From Limosilactobacillus caccae (lineage in GTDB: Bacteria; Bacillota; Bacilli; Lactobacillales; Lactobacillaceae), in NCBI RefSeq assembly GCF_900156885.1, contig NZ_FTOY01000008.1:1-64000 (forward strand): a DNA stretch of 64,000 bases, read 5' to 3'. Made by a program: the position numbers and the translations under genes. The stretch's first letter is position 1, and every line of letters starts with the position of its first letter. The notes under the pieces are model-generated. The model was given only the letters and a program-made list of their open reading frames with translations. It had not been told where the DNA came from and ran no database searches. Below are positions 43,486 to 52,868 of this stretch, one piece after another.

Positions 43486-44070
43486 ATGGAGAAACAGTTT
43501 ATCATTGCGACCCATAACCAGAAAAAGGGGCAAGAAATTATTGATATTCTTAATTATTACGGACAAGCAGGGGTCCTTTACACTGACAAGATTGCCCAGG
43601 TAAATTTTCCAGTAGAGACAACGACCAGTTACTTAACCAATGCCACGGTTAAGGCAGAATTTATTAGCCAACGCCTGCCCAGTTTACCAGTCATTGCTGA
43701 TGATTCGGGCCTTGAACTAGCCGCTTACCCCCACCATTATGGCGTACAGACTGCCCGGGAGTTAAGAGCAGAGTTGCCGACGGGGAACTTAAACACGTAC
43801 TTGATTGACCTGGTCCGGGACAAAGACCGCCAGTTCACGATGAAGACCACCGTTGTTTTGGCCCGTGGTGGTCAACTAGTTAACGTTGGTCATGGTCAAT
43901 TAGAAGGAGAAATTGCCATGAGTGAGCGGGGCAATAATTCAACGGGCTTTGATCGGATTTTTATTCCCACTGGTCAAGAAAAGACCCTGGCAGAAATGGA
44001 CCGGGCAGGACGATTTTCTTACCTTCATCGCGCGCGGGCAGTTAAAGATCTCCTGACTAAGCTCAACTAA
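43486..44070 (+). CDS. RdgB/HAM1-family nucleotide pyrophosphatase (divergent)
   Basis: A 194-residue protein with the family pattern: IATHNQKKGQEI (substrate and metal region at the N-terminus), PVIADDSGLELAAYP (catalytic Asp) and NSTGFDRIFIPTGQEKTLAEM. RdgB hydrolyses XTP, dITP and ITP to keep non-canonical purines out of nucleic acids. The middle part diverges from typical members, so specificity may differ. Co-directional with the ASCH gene 19 bp upstream. Confidence 0.8.
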   Translation: MEKQFIIATHNQKKGQEIIDILNYYGQAGVLYTDKIAQVNFPVETTTSYLTNATVKAEFISQRLPSLPVIADDSGLELAAYPHHYGVQTARELRAELPTGNLNTYLIDLVRDKDRQFTMKTTVVLARGGQLVNVGHGQLEGEIAMSERGNNSTGFDRIFIPTGQEKTLAEMDRAGRFSYLHRARAVKDLLTKLN

Positions 44071-44075
44071 AAAGA

Positions 44076-44102
44076 CCTCACAAGCAGTAAAACTTGTGAG
44101 GC
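44076..44102. terminator. Hairpin between convergent genes
   Basis: CCTCACAAG/CTTGTGAGG, 9-bp perfect stem with a short loop. It lacks a long T run; probable weak bidirectional terminator. Confidence 0.6.
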
Positions 44103-44110
44103 ATAATTAT

Positions 44111-44446
44111 TTATAACCAACAATAGCCGATGACCAGGATAATGACCAAGCAGGCAAATAGTAAATGGGTTAGGTGGGGGTTACCAAAAGTCTCTCTCTT
44201 CAACCGGAAGGCCGTCTCTAACAAGATGTAGACAATTATTAGCAATAAAATCCAGAGAAGGTCACCTAATCCGTGAAGTGAAAATCGTAATATTAAGTGA
44301 ATAACTGAAGCCGTTAACAGGATAAAATAAAGAATCCGGCTGATTACGAGCCAATCAGTTACCTTTTTCTCAATTTTAGCATGGAGGCCAGCGGTAGTAG
44401 TGACCAGCAATAAAAGAATTATGGCGGTCACTGTTATTTTTATCAT
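44111..44446 (-). CDS. DUF1516 (YisL-like) membrane protein
   Basis: A 111-residue protein with four membrane helices and few charged residues between them, matching DUF1516 in length and pattern (VTDWLVISRILYFILL, LHGLGDLLWILLLIIVYILLE). Function unknown. Ribosome binding site AAAGGAG. Single gene. Confidence 0.75.
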   Translation of the reverse strand: MIKITVTAIILLLLVTTTAGLHAKIEKKVTDWLVISRILYFILLTASVIHLILRFSLHGLGDLLWILLLIIVYILLETAFRLKRETFGNPHLTHLLFACLVIILVIGYCWL

Positions 44447-44588
44447 GCGGATAAACTCCTTTCGGCTTTGATTTTAGCATGCTTAGGGCCAACTGACCAT
44501 ATTCTTTTGGGTTGAAATAACGGGAAAAAAAGTGTAAAGTACGTATATTGCTTGCAAAGTTAACAGAAATTAAAAGAGGTGAAATTTA

Positions 44589-44891
44589 GTGGCAGATTTT
44601 GAAATTGGGGATGTCGTTGAAGGAAAGAAGTTTGGACCATTAGAACACGACTTTTCCGGTGTTGTCGAAAAAGTCTACACAAATTCCATTATGGTTTCAA
44701 TTCAAGACTTTGATCCCGCAGATAAGAGTGGCGTCAATGAATTAAATGGCCGGGCAGTTATCCGTCAAAAAGAAGCAAAGATGATTAAGGCGGTTCCTCG
44801 TGAGGAAAAGGCTGATGAGGACGATGATAGCCAGGACGAAAAAAAGGCAAAAAAATCAAAAAATCAGCAAAAAAAGATGACAAATAGTTAA
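44589..44891 (+). CDS. DUF2187-like protein with charged tail
   Basis: A 100-residue protein. The N-terminal 65 residues form a KOW/SH3-like part (IGDVVEGKKFGPLEHDFSGVVEKVYTNSIMVSI), as in B. subtilis YkvS. The C-terminal 35 residues are low complexity, first acidic (EEKADEDDDSQDEKK) and then basic (KKAKKSKNQQKK). GTG start at 44589 with AGAGGTG. A promoter TTGAAA (44512) to TAAAGT (44535) with 17-bp spacing fits. Function unknown. Confidence 0.75.
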   Translation: MADFEIGDVVEGKKFGPLEHDFSGVVEKVYTNSIMVSIQDFDPADKSGVNELNGRAVIRQKEAKMIKAVPREEKADEDDDSQDEKKAKKSKNQQKKMTNS

Positions 44892-44934
44892 AAAGGGTAT
44901 ATACTAACTAAGTGTTATGACTTAGCTAGTTAAT

Positions 44935-45005
44935 GCGGGTATAGTTTAGTGGTAAAACTTAACCTTCCCAAGGTTGCGTCGCGAGTTCGATTCTCGTTAC
45001 CCGCT
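44935..45005 (+). tRNA. tRNA-Gly (CCC)
   Basis: Acceptor GCGGGTA pairs with TACCCGC. The anticodon loop TTCCCAA gives CCC reading GGG. Length 71 nt, discriminator T, no encoded CCA. Confidence 0.95.
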
Positions 45006-45008
45006 TAT

Positions 45009-45043
45009 AAAAAAGACTACGGAATTTCCGTAGTCTTTTTTTA
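45009..45043. terminator. Terminator of tRNA-Gly and of the LDH-like gene
   Basis: Perfect hairpin AAAGACTACGGA/TCCGTAGTCTTT with A/T runs on both sides. Confidence 0.92.
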
Positions 45044-45048
45044 TATCT

Positions 45049-45987
45049 TTAATAGTTAATATTAGCAAGGACTTCCTGCATGGCCGTGGCTGATTGCTGC
45101 ATCTTTGCACGTTCGCTTGCGGAGAGTGGGTATTCAATTACCTGGCCGATTCCCTGGCTGTTGATGACCGCCGGTGAACCGAGGTAGAGGTTGTCAATCC
45201 CATACTCCCCGTCAAGTGGTGCGGAGACGGGCAACACGACATTGCGGTTTTCAATGATCGCGCTAGTAATGTACGCAAGACACTTGCCAATTCCATAGAA
45301 GGTAGCGCCTTTGTTAGCGATGATCTTGCCACCAGCTTGGTGAACGGCTTCCTCAATTCTCGTCTTATCCTCGCTTGAAAGGGTGGTCCGGGCAGTCAAT
45401 GGCTTGCCGTTAATGGTAATTTCATCAAAGGCCGCAAATGAAGTATCCCCGTGTTCACCCAGAATCTGAGCGTCGATTGCGTTGACGGATAGGTGGAGCT
45501 TCTTGCTCAAGAGGACGCGGAGACGCATCGAATCAAGGGATGTCCCGGTACCAATGACTCGTTCTCGCGGAAAATTACTGATCCGCTGGACAAGGGTTGT
45601 CAAGATGTCCACCGGGTTGCTTGAGATAACGAAGACCCCGCTAAAGCCACTGGCAGTAACTTGACTGACGATATCATGCATAATTGCGGCATTCTTATTA
45701 ACAAGGTCAAGACGGGATTCACCGGGCTTACGGGGCACTCCAGCGGTGATTACCGCGACATCTGCATCCGCTGTATCATCATAAGTCCCTGCATAGATTT
45801 TAACGGGACTAGTCAACGGGGTGATGTCAGCTAAATCATCCGCATCCCCAGTGGCCTTTGTCGCATGGCGATCAATAATTACGAGTTCGTCAATTTCATG
45901 GGTTGATTGCAAAAGGGAGAAGGCAAAGGCTGAGCCCACTGCCCCATCCCCGATTAGAGCAACTTTATGCCGATACGTATCGAGCAT
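45049..45987 (-). CDS. ldh: L-lactate/malate dehydrogenase family protein
   Basis: A 312-residue NAD-dependent 2-hydroxyacid dehydrogenase of the LDH fold. The dinucleotide loop is ALIGDGAVGSA (10-20), the catalytic His lies in GEHGDTSF, and the substrate-binding Arg92 follows in PGESRLDL. The specificity position, Gln102 in lactate dehydrogenases, is Arg86 here (AGVPRKPGESR). Arg at this place is the malate dehydrogenase residue, and the Gln-to-Arg change is known to convert LDH to malate specificity. Start 45987 (MLDTYRHK) follows AAGGAG. It lies downstream of a PdxK/ThiD-type kinase gene with a 2-bp gap. Confidence 0.85.
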   Translation of the reverse strand: MLDTYRHKVALIGDGAVGSAFAFSLLQSTHEIDELVIIDRHATKATGDADDLADITPLTSPVKIYAGTYDDTADADVAVITAGVPRKPGESRLDLVNKNAAIMHDIVSQVTASGFSGVFVISSNPVDILTTLVQRISNFPRERVIGTGTSLDSMRLRVLLSKKLHLSVNAIDAQILGEHGDTSFAAFDEITINGKPLTARTTLSSEDKTRIEEAVHQAGGKIIANKGATFYGIGKCLAYITSAIIENRNVVLPVSAPLDGEYGIDNLYLGSPAVINSQGIGQVIEYPLSASERAKMQQSATAMQEVLANINY

Positions 45988-45989
45988 TG

Positions 45990-46817
45990 TTAAAGATCTC
46001 CTTCGGTTAATTCTTTTTGTGCTTCCCAATGATTAATCGGACCAAACTTATGACCAACGGTTAACGGGCTAGCAATCGCTGCATAGACCGCATTCTTAGC
46101 CTTGGTAACTGCTGTTTTAACATCATTGCCCTTCGCCAGTTCGGCAGCAATAATTGCCGAGAAACTATCGCCCGTTCCGTTGAGACGGTTGGTCTTAACG
46201 TACGGTTTTGAGAGCCAGAAACTATTGCCGTCTTCTAGCAGGACAAAGTCGTCCACACTCGCTTGGTCGTCACTATTATGGGCACCCTTAATAATAACAT
46301 TTTTTGCCCCCATTTTTTGTAATTTATGGGCAGCGGCAACCCGTTCTTCCCTATTATCCATCGTGAAACCCGTTAGCTTTTGCGCCTCGTAAAAATTAGG
46401 GGTAATCACCTTGGCGAGGGGGATAATTCGTTTCCGGAAAAGTTCATAGGCGGATTGTTCGAGCAGCATTGCTCCGTGCTTGGTGATAATGACGGGGTCG
46501 ACTACGAGGGGACCGAAGTCTGCTGATGAGTAATTATCAGCAACAGCATTGATCACGTCATCGTTTGCCAGCATGCCCGTTTTGGCAGCCTTGATATTAA
46601 AATCTTCCCGCAAGACCCTGAATTGTTCCGCAATAAATTCCTTGGGCATGACTTGTGATGCGGTAATTCCATATGAATTTCCCGAAACAGCAGCGGTAAG
46701 AATGCCGTGACCGTATACCCCGTCAGCAAAGAAAGCGTGGAGGTCAGCCGGCATCCCGGCACTACCATCTGAATCGTGACCGGCAATCGTTACGGCTTGA
46801 ATTGTTGATTTTTTCAT
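45990..46817 (-). CDS. Pyridoxine/hydroxymethylpyrimidine kinase (PdxK/ThiD family)
   Basis: A 275-residue ribokinase-like vitamin kinase. Features: VTIAGHDSDGSAGMPADLHAFFADG at the N-terminus (ThiD/PdxK signature), KTGMLAND, TPNFYEAQKLTG and the catalytic LNGTGDSFSA. The family phosphorylates hydroxymethylpyrimidine or pyridoxine/pyridoxal, and these cannot be separated here. No thiamin synthesis gene is adjacent, which slightly favours B6 salvage. First gene of a unit with the LDH-like gene. Confidence 0.85.
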   Translation of the reverse strand: MKKSTIQAVTIAGHDSDGSAGMPADLHAFFADGVYGHGILTAAVSGNSYGITASQVMPKEFIAEQFRVLREDFNIKAAKTGMLANDDVINAVADNYSSADFGPLVVDPVIITKHGAMLLEQSAYELFRKRIIPLAKVITPNFYEAQKLTGFTMDNREERVAAAHKLQKMGAKNVIIKGAHNSDDQASVDDFVLLEDGNSFWLSKPYVKTNRLNGTGDSFSAIIAAELAKGNDVKTAVTKAKNAVYAAIASPLTVGHKFGPINHWEAQKELTEGDL

Positions 46818-46896
46818 AATTAACTCATCAACCTTTCATTATTATTTAATGGTTAACATTGTAACATATTCTTAAGGGGCGGGAAGGCGATAAGGC

Positions 46897-46924
46897 TTGT
46901 AATTGGGTGATTTTTTGTTATAAT
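46897..46924 (+). promoter_or_regulatory. Promoter of the argS T-box leader
   Basis: TTGTAA (46897-46902), 16 bp, TATAAT (46919-46924). Confidence 0.75.
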
Positions 46925-46930
46925 GATTGA

Positions 46931-47131
46931 GTGAATTTGTACCTGGGTAGTAGTAGCTAGGCGACCTCATAAGCGACCCTATGGTGGTGAGAGTTAGGGG
47001 CTGGTGGCCTAGTGAAGGCGTGACTTGGGTTATCAGTATAGATAGTAAATAAGTGGAATTCTAATTCAATTAGAGTGGTACCGCGGGAACTCTCGTCTCT
47101 AGTAAGTATTATGCTTATTAGGGCTTTTTTT
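46931..47131 (+). promoter_or_regulatory. T-box leader (arginine) of argS
   Basis: T-box core GAGTGGTACCGCGG at 47073-47086. Terminator stem CTCTAGTAAG (47097-47106) with CTTATTAGGG (47114-47123) and a T run. The candidate specifier is CGT (Arg) at 47019-47021. It is induced by uncharged tRNA-Arg. Confidence 0.9.
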
Positions 47132-47150
47132 ATACGTAAGGAGGATATAC

Positions 47151-48839
47151 ATGAGTGACAAGCAACAAGTAGTCGCAGCCTTAGCGAAGGCGTTGCCGGA
47201 GATGGCTGCTAAGGACATCGCCGATAAGATTGAACGGCCAAAGGATGGGAATAATGGTGATTTTGCATTCCCAACTTTCTTCTTAGCAAAGACTTTCCAC
47301 AAGGCCCCCCAGCTGATTGCCAGTGAATTGGTTGAACAAGTTGACCAGACTGGCTTTGAAAAGGTGGTTGTGGCAGGACCATACATTAACTTTTTCCTTG
47401 ATAAGGCCCAGGTCGGCGCAAACATCTTAAAGGCGATCTTAAACGACCCAGAACACTATGGTGAATTAGATATGGGGCACCAGGCCAACGTTACGATTGA
47501 CTACTCATCACCAAACATCGCTAAGCCAATGGGGATGGGTCACCTGCGTTCAACGATGATTGGGGAAGCAGTTGCCCGGATTTTAGAGAAGGTAAACTAC
47601 AACCTAATCCGGATTGACTATCTTGGTGACTGGGGAACCCAGTTTGGTAAGCTGATGGCGGCCTATAAAATGTGGGGAAGCGAAGAAGAAGTTAAAAAAG
47701 ACCCAATCAATACCCTTCTCAAGTATTACGTCCGGATCAATACTGAAGCGGATGAACACCCAGAATATACTGAAGAGGGGCGGGCGTGGTTTGCCAAGCT
47801 CGAACATGGTGACAAGGAAGCATGGCGTTTATGGCACTGGTTCCGGTCAGTTTCCCTCGAACGGTTCCAACGGGTTTACAAGATGCTTGATGTTAACTTT
47901 GACTCGTTTAATGGGGAAGCCTTCAGTGCCCAGAAGATGGAAGAGCCAATCCAGTTGCTGAGGGATAAGCACCTGTTGAAGTCAAGCCGGGGAGCCCAGA
48001 TTGTTGACCTCGATGCTTATCAGCTGACGCCACCACTGATTATTAAGAGTAACGGGACAACAACTTACATCACCCGTGACTTGGCAACCGCCCTTTACCG
48101 AAAGCGGATGTACGGCCATGCTAAGTCATTATATGTTGTTGGTGCTGAACAAGAAAATTACTACAAGCAGTTACGGGCCGTCCTTAAGGAAATGGGCTTC
48201 AACTGGTGGGATCAGCTTGAGCATATTTCCTTCGGGTTAATGAACTTGAATGGGCAAAAGATGTCAACCCGGAAAGGGAACGTTGTTTCACTTGAAGACG
48301 TGCTAAACGATTCCATCAAGTTGGCCCGGCAACAAATTGCAGAAAAGAACCCGGACCTTGAAAATGCCGATGAAGTTGCTAAGCAAGTTGGTGTCGGTGC
48401 GGTTATCTTCCATGACTTGAAGAATTACCGGCGGAACGCGGTTAACTTCAAGCTTGAAGATGTTGTTAAGTTTGAAGGGGAGACCGGTCCGTATGTTCAA
48501 TACGCACGGGCTCGTGCTGAGAGTATTTTGCGCAAGGGTGGCATCCGGGACTTTAGCGATGTTGATCTTTCGCTTGTTAGTGGTGAAGCCTGGGAATTAA
48601 TTAGCTTCTTAGGCCAATACAGCGAAGCAATTAAGCGGGCAGCATTAAATTATGACCCGTCAGTGGTTGCAAAGTATGCCCTTGAACTTGCCAAGAAGTT
48701 TAACCAATACTACGCCCACACCCGGATCCTCGAAGAAAATGAAGCACAACCTGCCCGCTTAGCGCTTACGCAGGCGGTGAGTGATGTCCTTAAGTCTGCA
48801 TTAGCCTTGCTTGATATTAAGGCACCAGATGAGATGTAG
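47151..48839 (+). CDS. argS: Arginyl-tRNA synthetase
   Basis: Class I synthetase of 562 residues charging tRNA-Arg. It has the N-terminal Add1 domain, then the catalytic core with [17 protein letters not shown], where the HIGH motif reads GMGH (the first His is not kept), the [15 protein letters not shown] loop near 380, and the C-terminal helical anticodon-binding domain ([23 protein letters not shown]). Ribosome binding site AAGGAGG. T-box controlled. Confidence 0.97.
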   Translation: MSDKQQVVAALAKALPEMAAKDIADKIERPKDGNNGDFAFPTFFLAKTFHKAPQLIASELVEQVDQTGFEKVVVAGPYINFFLDKAQVGANILKAILNDPEHYGELDMGHQANVTIDYSSPNIAKPMGMGHLRSTMIGEAVARILEKVNYNLIRIDYLGDWGTQFGKLMAAYKMWGSEEEVKKDPINTLLKYYVRINTEADEHPEYTEEGRAWFAKLEHGDKEAWRLWHWFRSVSLERFQRVYKMLDVNFDSFNGEAFSAQKMEEPIQLLRDKHLLKSSRGAQIVDLDAYQLTPPLIIKSNGTTTYITRDLATALYRKRMYGHAKSLYVVGAEQENYYKQLRAVLKEMGFNWWDQLEHISFGLMNLNGQKMSTRKGNVVSLEDVLNDSIKLARQQIAEKNPDLENADEVAKQVGVGAVIFHDLKNYRRNAVNFKLEDVVKFEGETGPYVQYARARAESILRKGGIRDFSDVDLSLVSGEAWELISFLGQYSEAIKRAALNYDPSVVAKYALELAKKFNQYYAHTRILEENEAQPARLALTQAVSDVLKSALALLDIKAPDEM

Positions 48840-48854
48840 TAGGCAATTAATTCA

Positions 48855-48893
48855 AGAAGTTGGGAAAACTTTCTTTTCCAGCTTCTTTTTTAA
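48855..48893 (+). terminator. Terminator of argS
   Basis: Hairpin AGAAGTTGGGAAA/TTTCCAGCTTCT (G-U pairs included) with a T run. Confidence 0.88.
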
Positions 48894-48986
48894 TTTATCG
48901 TAAAACTCCTTGCGGTTTAGGCTTGAGACGGGCCGAATGTGATAAAATAATTGTCAGCTTTTTGAATTGAAAATGGAGACTTATGA

Positions 48987-51152
48987 ATGAAGCATGAACC
49001 ACAACCTAATTCTGATTTAAAAGAGCGACTAGTAAAGTGGCTAAAAGAGTCATGGCAAAAAATAAAGGTGTTCGTGAAGCATTACTGGGCACTGTTCGTT
49101 GCTGCGTTGAAGAAGTTTTGGCATCGTTACCAGCTGACTCGCTGGATAATTGTAATTTTGCTGGGGGTGTTTTTAATCACCAGTATTCACCTAACAATCG
49201 TGGCTAAAACGGCAGATGTGAAGAATCTCAAAAACCGTCTGCAGCGCTCAACGATGATTTATGACCGGAACAACCAAGAAGCCGGCAGCCTGTATGCACA
49301 AAAGGGAACCTATGTTGACCTTGATAATATTTCGTCCAATGTCCCCGCCGCGGTCCTTTCGACGGAAGACCGGAACTTTTACCGGGAACACGGCTTTTCT
49401 GTTAAGGGGCTTGGCCGGGCTGGCTTTTTACTAGTTCGTAATAAGCTCTTGCACCGTAACTATATCTCTGGTGGGGGAAGTACGTTGACGCAGCAATTGG
49501 TCAAAAACGCCTTCTTAACGCAACAGCAGACCTTTACCCGTAAAGCGCGTGAAATTTTTATTGCGATTGAGGTTGAAAACCAGTATAGCAAGAATGAAAT
49601 TTTGACGATGTACCTCAATAACGCGTACTTTGGGCATGGTGTCTGGGGTGTTCAGGACGCGGCCAAACGCTACTTTAGTAGGAATGCCAGTGAATTGACG
49701 GTCCCGCAGGCGGCAACACTAGCGGGGATGCTGACTTCACCGGGAATTTATGACCCGATTGACCACCCAACGGCAACTAAGCAGCGCCGTAATACGGTTT
49801 TACAGTTGATGGTTGAGAATAAGAAATTGACCCAGGCGGCGGCAGACCGTTATAAGCAAACCCCGTTAAATATTACTAACGGCTATGTTCCTAACGACAG
49901 CTATAAGTATCCGTACTTCTTTGATGCGGTAATTGCCGAGGCAGAGAGTCGCTACCATCTTTCAGAAAAAGATATTATGAATAATGGTTATAAGATTTAC
50001 ACGACCCTTGACCAGAACCAGCAGCGGTCGATGCAGCAAACTTATGACGACGATGATAACTTCCCTCGCAATTCGGCTGATGGGACAATCGTCCAGTCTG
50101 CCTCGGTTGCGATGAACCCGAAAAATGGGGGAATCACTGCCGTTGTTGGTGGCCGGGGGAAGCACGTCTTCCGCGGCTTTAACCGGTCAACGCAGATGCG
50201 GCGGCAGCCGGGATCAACGATTAAGCCAATCGTGGTCTACACCCCAGCCCTAGAGCATGGCTACTTCTATGACTCAACCCTCCAGGACAAGAAACAGTCT
50301 TACGGGACAAATAACTACTCGCCAAAAAACTATGATGACACTTATAGTGGTAGTGTTCCAATGTATAAGGCCCTCTATGAAAGCCTGAATGCCCCCGCTG
50401 TTTGGCTGCTAAACAAGATTGGGGTCAATCGTGGTTATGAGATGGCAGAAAAGTTTGGTCTACCAGTCGAGAAGGGCGATAAGAACTTGGCACTTGCACT
50501 TGGTGGGATGACCAAGGGGGTATCGCCACAACAAATGGCGCGGGCATATGCGGTCTTTGCTAACGATGGGTTAATGCCGTCACCACATTACATCACCAAG
50601 ATTGAGGATGCTTCAGGAAAAGTAATCGCCAAAAACGACGGTAACCGCAATAAGCGGGTCATCTCTAGCAAAACCGCGAAGGAGATGACTAGTATGCTAA
50701 TTGGGGTCTTTGACCACGGGACCGGTGAGACTGCCAAGCCGAGCGGCTATACCCTGGCCGGGAAGACGGGGACGACTAATTCGGCGGTAAAGGGTGACAC
50801 TTCTAATGACCGTGATAAGTGGATTGTCGGCTACACCCCAGATATCGTGGTCGCTACTTGGGAGGGCTATGACGATACGAACCAGAGTCATACCCTTAAT
50901 GATATTTCCGAGCGGAGCATCAACTACCTGTATAAGAATGAAATGTCAGCAATCTTGCCAAATACAGCCGGCACGAAGTTTACGGTTCAAGATGCTCAGA
51001 CCCGTGCCGAGAGCAAAGTGAAGAATAACGACAAGGGCTGGGGTTCGCTGCTAAAAGATGGTGGGAACCTAGTTGATAACTTTAACCAGTCGATCGACAA
51101 TTTTGGTAACAAGGCAAGTCAGTGGTGGAACAATGTTCGCTCATTTTTCTAG
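48987..51152 (+). CDS. Penicillin-binding protein 1A family (bifunctional)
   Basis: Class A penicillin-binding protein, 721 residues, that polymerises and cross-links peptidoglycan at the outer membrane face. It has a basic cytoplasmic N-terminus, a membrane helix at about 53-72, a GT51 glycosyltransferase with Glu127-Asp128 (STEDRNFYREHG) and GGGSTLTQQLVKN. The transpeptidase has the active serine in S410-TIK and KTGT at 593. The C-terminal tail is Asn/Lys rich without repeats. PBP1A versus PBP2A naming cannot be settled from sequence alone. Confidence 0.93.
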   Translation: MKHEPQPNSDLKERLVKWLKESWQKIKVFVKHYWALFVAALKKFWHRYQLTRWIIVILLGVFLITSIHLTIVAKTADVKNLKNRLQRSTMIYDRNNQEAGSLYAQKGTYVDLDNISSNVPAAVLSTEDRNFYREHGFSVKGLGRAGFLLVRNKLLHRNYISGGGSTLTQQLVKNAFLTQQQTFTRKAREIFIAIEVENQYSKNEILTMYLNNAYFGHGVWGVQDAAKRYFSRNASELTVPQAATLAGMLTSPGIYDPIDHPTATKQRRNTVLQLMVENKKLTQAAADRYKQTPLNITNGYVPNDSYKYPYFFDAVIAEAESRYHLSEKDIMNNGYKIYTTLDQNQQRSMQQTYDDDDNFPRNSADGTIVQSASVAMNPKNGGITAVVGGRGKHVFRGFNRSTQMRRQPGSTIKPIVVYTPALEHGYFYDSTLQDKKQSYGTNNYSPKNYDDTYSGSVPMYKALYESLNAPAVWLLNKIGVNRGYEMAEKFGLPVEKGDKNLALALGGMTKGVSPQQMARAYAVFANDGLMPSPHYITKIEDASGKVIAKNDGNRNKRVISSKTAKEMTSMLIGVFDHGTGETAKPSGYTLAGKTGTTNSAVKGDTSNDRDKWIVGYTPDIVVATWEGYDDTNQSHTLNDISERSINYLYKNEMSAILPNTAGTKFTVQDAQTRAESKVKNNDKGWGSLLKDGGNLVDNFNQSIDNFGNKASQWWNNVRSFF

Positions 51153-51200
51153 GAAAGATATGATACAATAGGATAAGAATGAAAAAAAGGAGCAATTTCA

Positions 51201-51572
51201 ATGGTTGTAAATATTTACGATACTGCAAATGAACTTAGTCGCCAATTACAAGAAACACAAGAATACCAAGGCTTAAAGACGGCTTTTGAAGCGTTAAAGG
51301 CTGATGGTGAGACATTCACCACCTTTAAGAAGTTCCAACAAGCCCAAGCAGATGCGCAACACAAGCAGATGCAAGGCCAACAACCAAGCGATGATGAGAT
51401 TAAAAACATCCAAGAACTTGCCAAGCAAGTAAGTGGTAAGAAGGTTGTGCAAGACTTAATGAACCAAGAACGCCAAGTTGACAGTATGTTGCAACAACTC
51501 AACAAGACAATTACGAGTCCAATCCAAGACCTTTACAGCGAAGTAATGCCAAAGATGCCTGGACAAGAATAA
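51201..51572 (+). CDS. YlbF/YmcA-family protein (YheA-like)
   Basis: A 123-residue helical protein of the YlbF family, MVVNIYDTANELSRQLQETQEYQGLKTAFEAL, with many Gln residues and amphipathic helices. In B. subtilis YlbF and YmcA form a complex with YaaT that modulates RNase Y; the YheA branch is less well known. Ribosome binding site AAAGGAG. It precedes the YhaO/YhaN pair, as relatives do in other lactobacilli, but a terminator lies between. Confidence 0.85.
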   Translation: MVVNIYDTANELSRQLQETQEYQGLKTAFEALKADGETFTTFKKFQQAQADAQHKQMQGQQPSDDEIKNIQELAKQVSGKKVVQDLMNQERQVDSMLQQLNKTITSPIQDLYSEVMPKMPGQE

Positions 51573-51594
51573 TTGTCACTAAGCACTGCTTATA

Positions 51595-51645
51595 AATAAG
51601 TGGCTGGATTTCCCTTAAAAGGAGTTCAGCCACTTATTGTTTATT
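51595..51645 (+). terminator. Terminator after the YlbF-like gene
   Basis: 12-bp stem AATAAGTGGCTG/CAGCCACTTATT and a T-rich tail. Confidence 0.88.
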
Positions 51646-51665
51646 TAAGAAAAGGAAGAATGTAA

Positions 51666-52868
51666 ATGAAGTTCATTCATACCGGTGACCTTCACCTCGA
51701 TAGTCCCTTTCGTGGACTATTGACAATGCCCCCGGCTTTGTGGAAGAAAATCCATGCCGCAACTTTTGCTGCCTTCAAGAAGATCGTGGATGATGCGATC
51801 ACCGAGCAAGTTGATTTTGTGCTGATTGTTGGGGATGTGTACGACCGGGAACGGCAAAGCATCGCCGCTAAGGAGTTCTTTACCACCCAGTGCCAGCGAC
51901 TAGCCGCAAACCAGATTCCGGTTTACCTCCTCTATGGTAACCATGACTACCAGTTGGTCAGTGCAGGAGAAGACTTGCCAACAAACGTCCATGTCTTGGG
52001 AAACCAGGTTAGTACGTTAAGATTAGAACTAGCTAATCACGAACGCGTTGCTATTTCTGGCTTTAGTTATGACCAACGCTGGATTGAAGAAGACGTAGTG
52101 GCCCGCTATCCCCAACGGCAGGACGATGCTAACTGGCATATTGGGATGCTCCATGGGGCGGTAAAAGAGCAGCGGGAGAACCACTACGCGCCCTTTACTA
52201 CTGCTGAACTAGTGGCAAAAAAGTATGATTACTGGGCGCTCGGCCATATTCACAAACACCAGCTGTTAAATGAAAAGCCCCCAATTGTTTACTGCGGTGA
52301 TCCGCAGGGGCGGCATCAAAATGAGGATGGCCAACATGGCTATTATCTAGTTGAGAGCCAGCAGGGGAAACTCGTCCCGACTTTTAAACCCGCAGGACAG
52401 GTCTTGTGGCAAAAGCTCACCATTACTGCGCCCAAAGTTGTGAAACTGAATGAGCTAGAGGAAGCGATTGTTGCAGCAGTGGCGAAGCAGGTATCGCCGG
52501 GAGACTTCGCCCTCGTTGCACTAACAATCAATGGAGTTGACCACTTGCCAGCCCGCTTACGGCACTTATTGGCAAACGGCGATGTCCTTGCTCATTTACA
52601 AAAGCGGCTGCTAATTAATGATGGTTGGTGGATTTTCCAAATCATTAATAAGACGATGCCGAATATGCCGACGATGACCGACCTTGACCAGCGATATTGG
52701 CAAGAAGCAGCGGCGAACGTCTTCACAACTAATGAGCTGCTGGGCTTGTCGTCTTCATTGACCGGGGAAAATTTTCTTGCGACTTATCTAGCAAGCCTAG
52801 ACCCGGCGGATATGAAACGACAGGTTCTCCAGTTACTAGAACAAGGAGAGGTGCCAGATGATTATTAA
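51666..52868 (+). CDS. YhaO-like SbcD-type metallophosphoesterase
   Basis: A 400-residue calcineurin-like phosphoesterase, the nuclease partner of a YhaN/SbcC-like ATPase. Metal motifs in order: GDLHLD (7-12), GDVYDRE (about 57), YGNHDYQ (about 92), MLHGAVKEQ (about 163) and LGHIHKHQ (about 198). Its end overlaps the ATPase gene by 11 bp, so the two subunits are made together. Likely a DNA repair exonuclease acting on ends or hairpins. Confidence 0.9.
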   Translation: MKFIHTGDLHLDSPFRGLLTMPPALWKKIHAATFAAFKKIVDDAITEQVDFVLIVGDVYDRERQSIAAKEFFTTQCQRLAANQIPVYLLYGNHDYQLVSAGEDLPTNVHVLGNQVSTLRLELANHERVAISGFSYDQRWIEEDVVARYPQRQDDANWHIGMLHGAVKEQRENHYAPFTTAELVAKKYDYWALGHIHKHQLLNEKPPIVYCGDPQGRHQNEDGQHGYYLVESQQGKLVPTFKPAGQVLWQKLTITAPKVVKLNELEEAIVAAVAKQVSPGDFALVALTINGVDHLPARLRHLLANGDVLAHLQKRLLINDGWWIFQIINKTMPNMPTMTDLDQRYWQEAAANVFTTNELLGLSSSLTGENFLATYLASLDPADMKRQVLQLLEQGEVPDDY

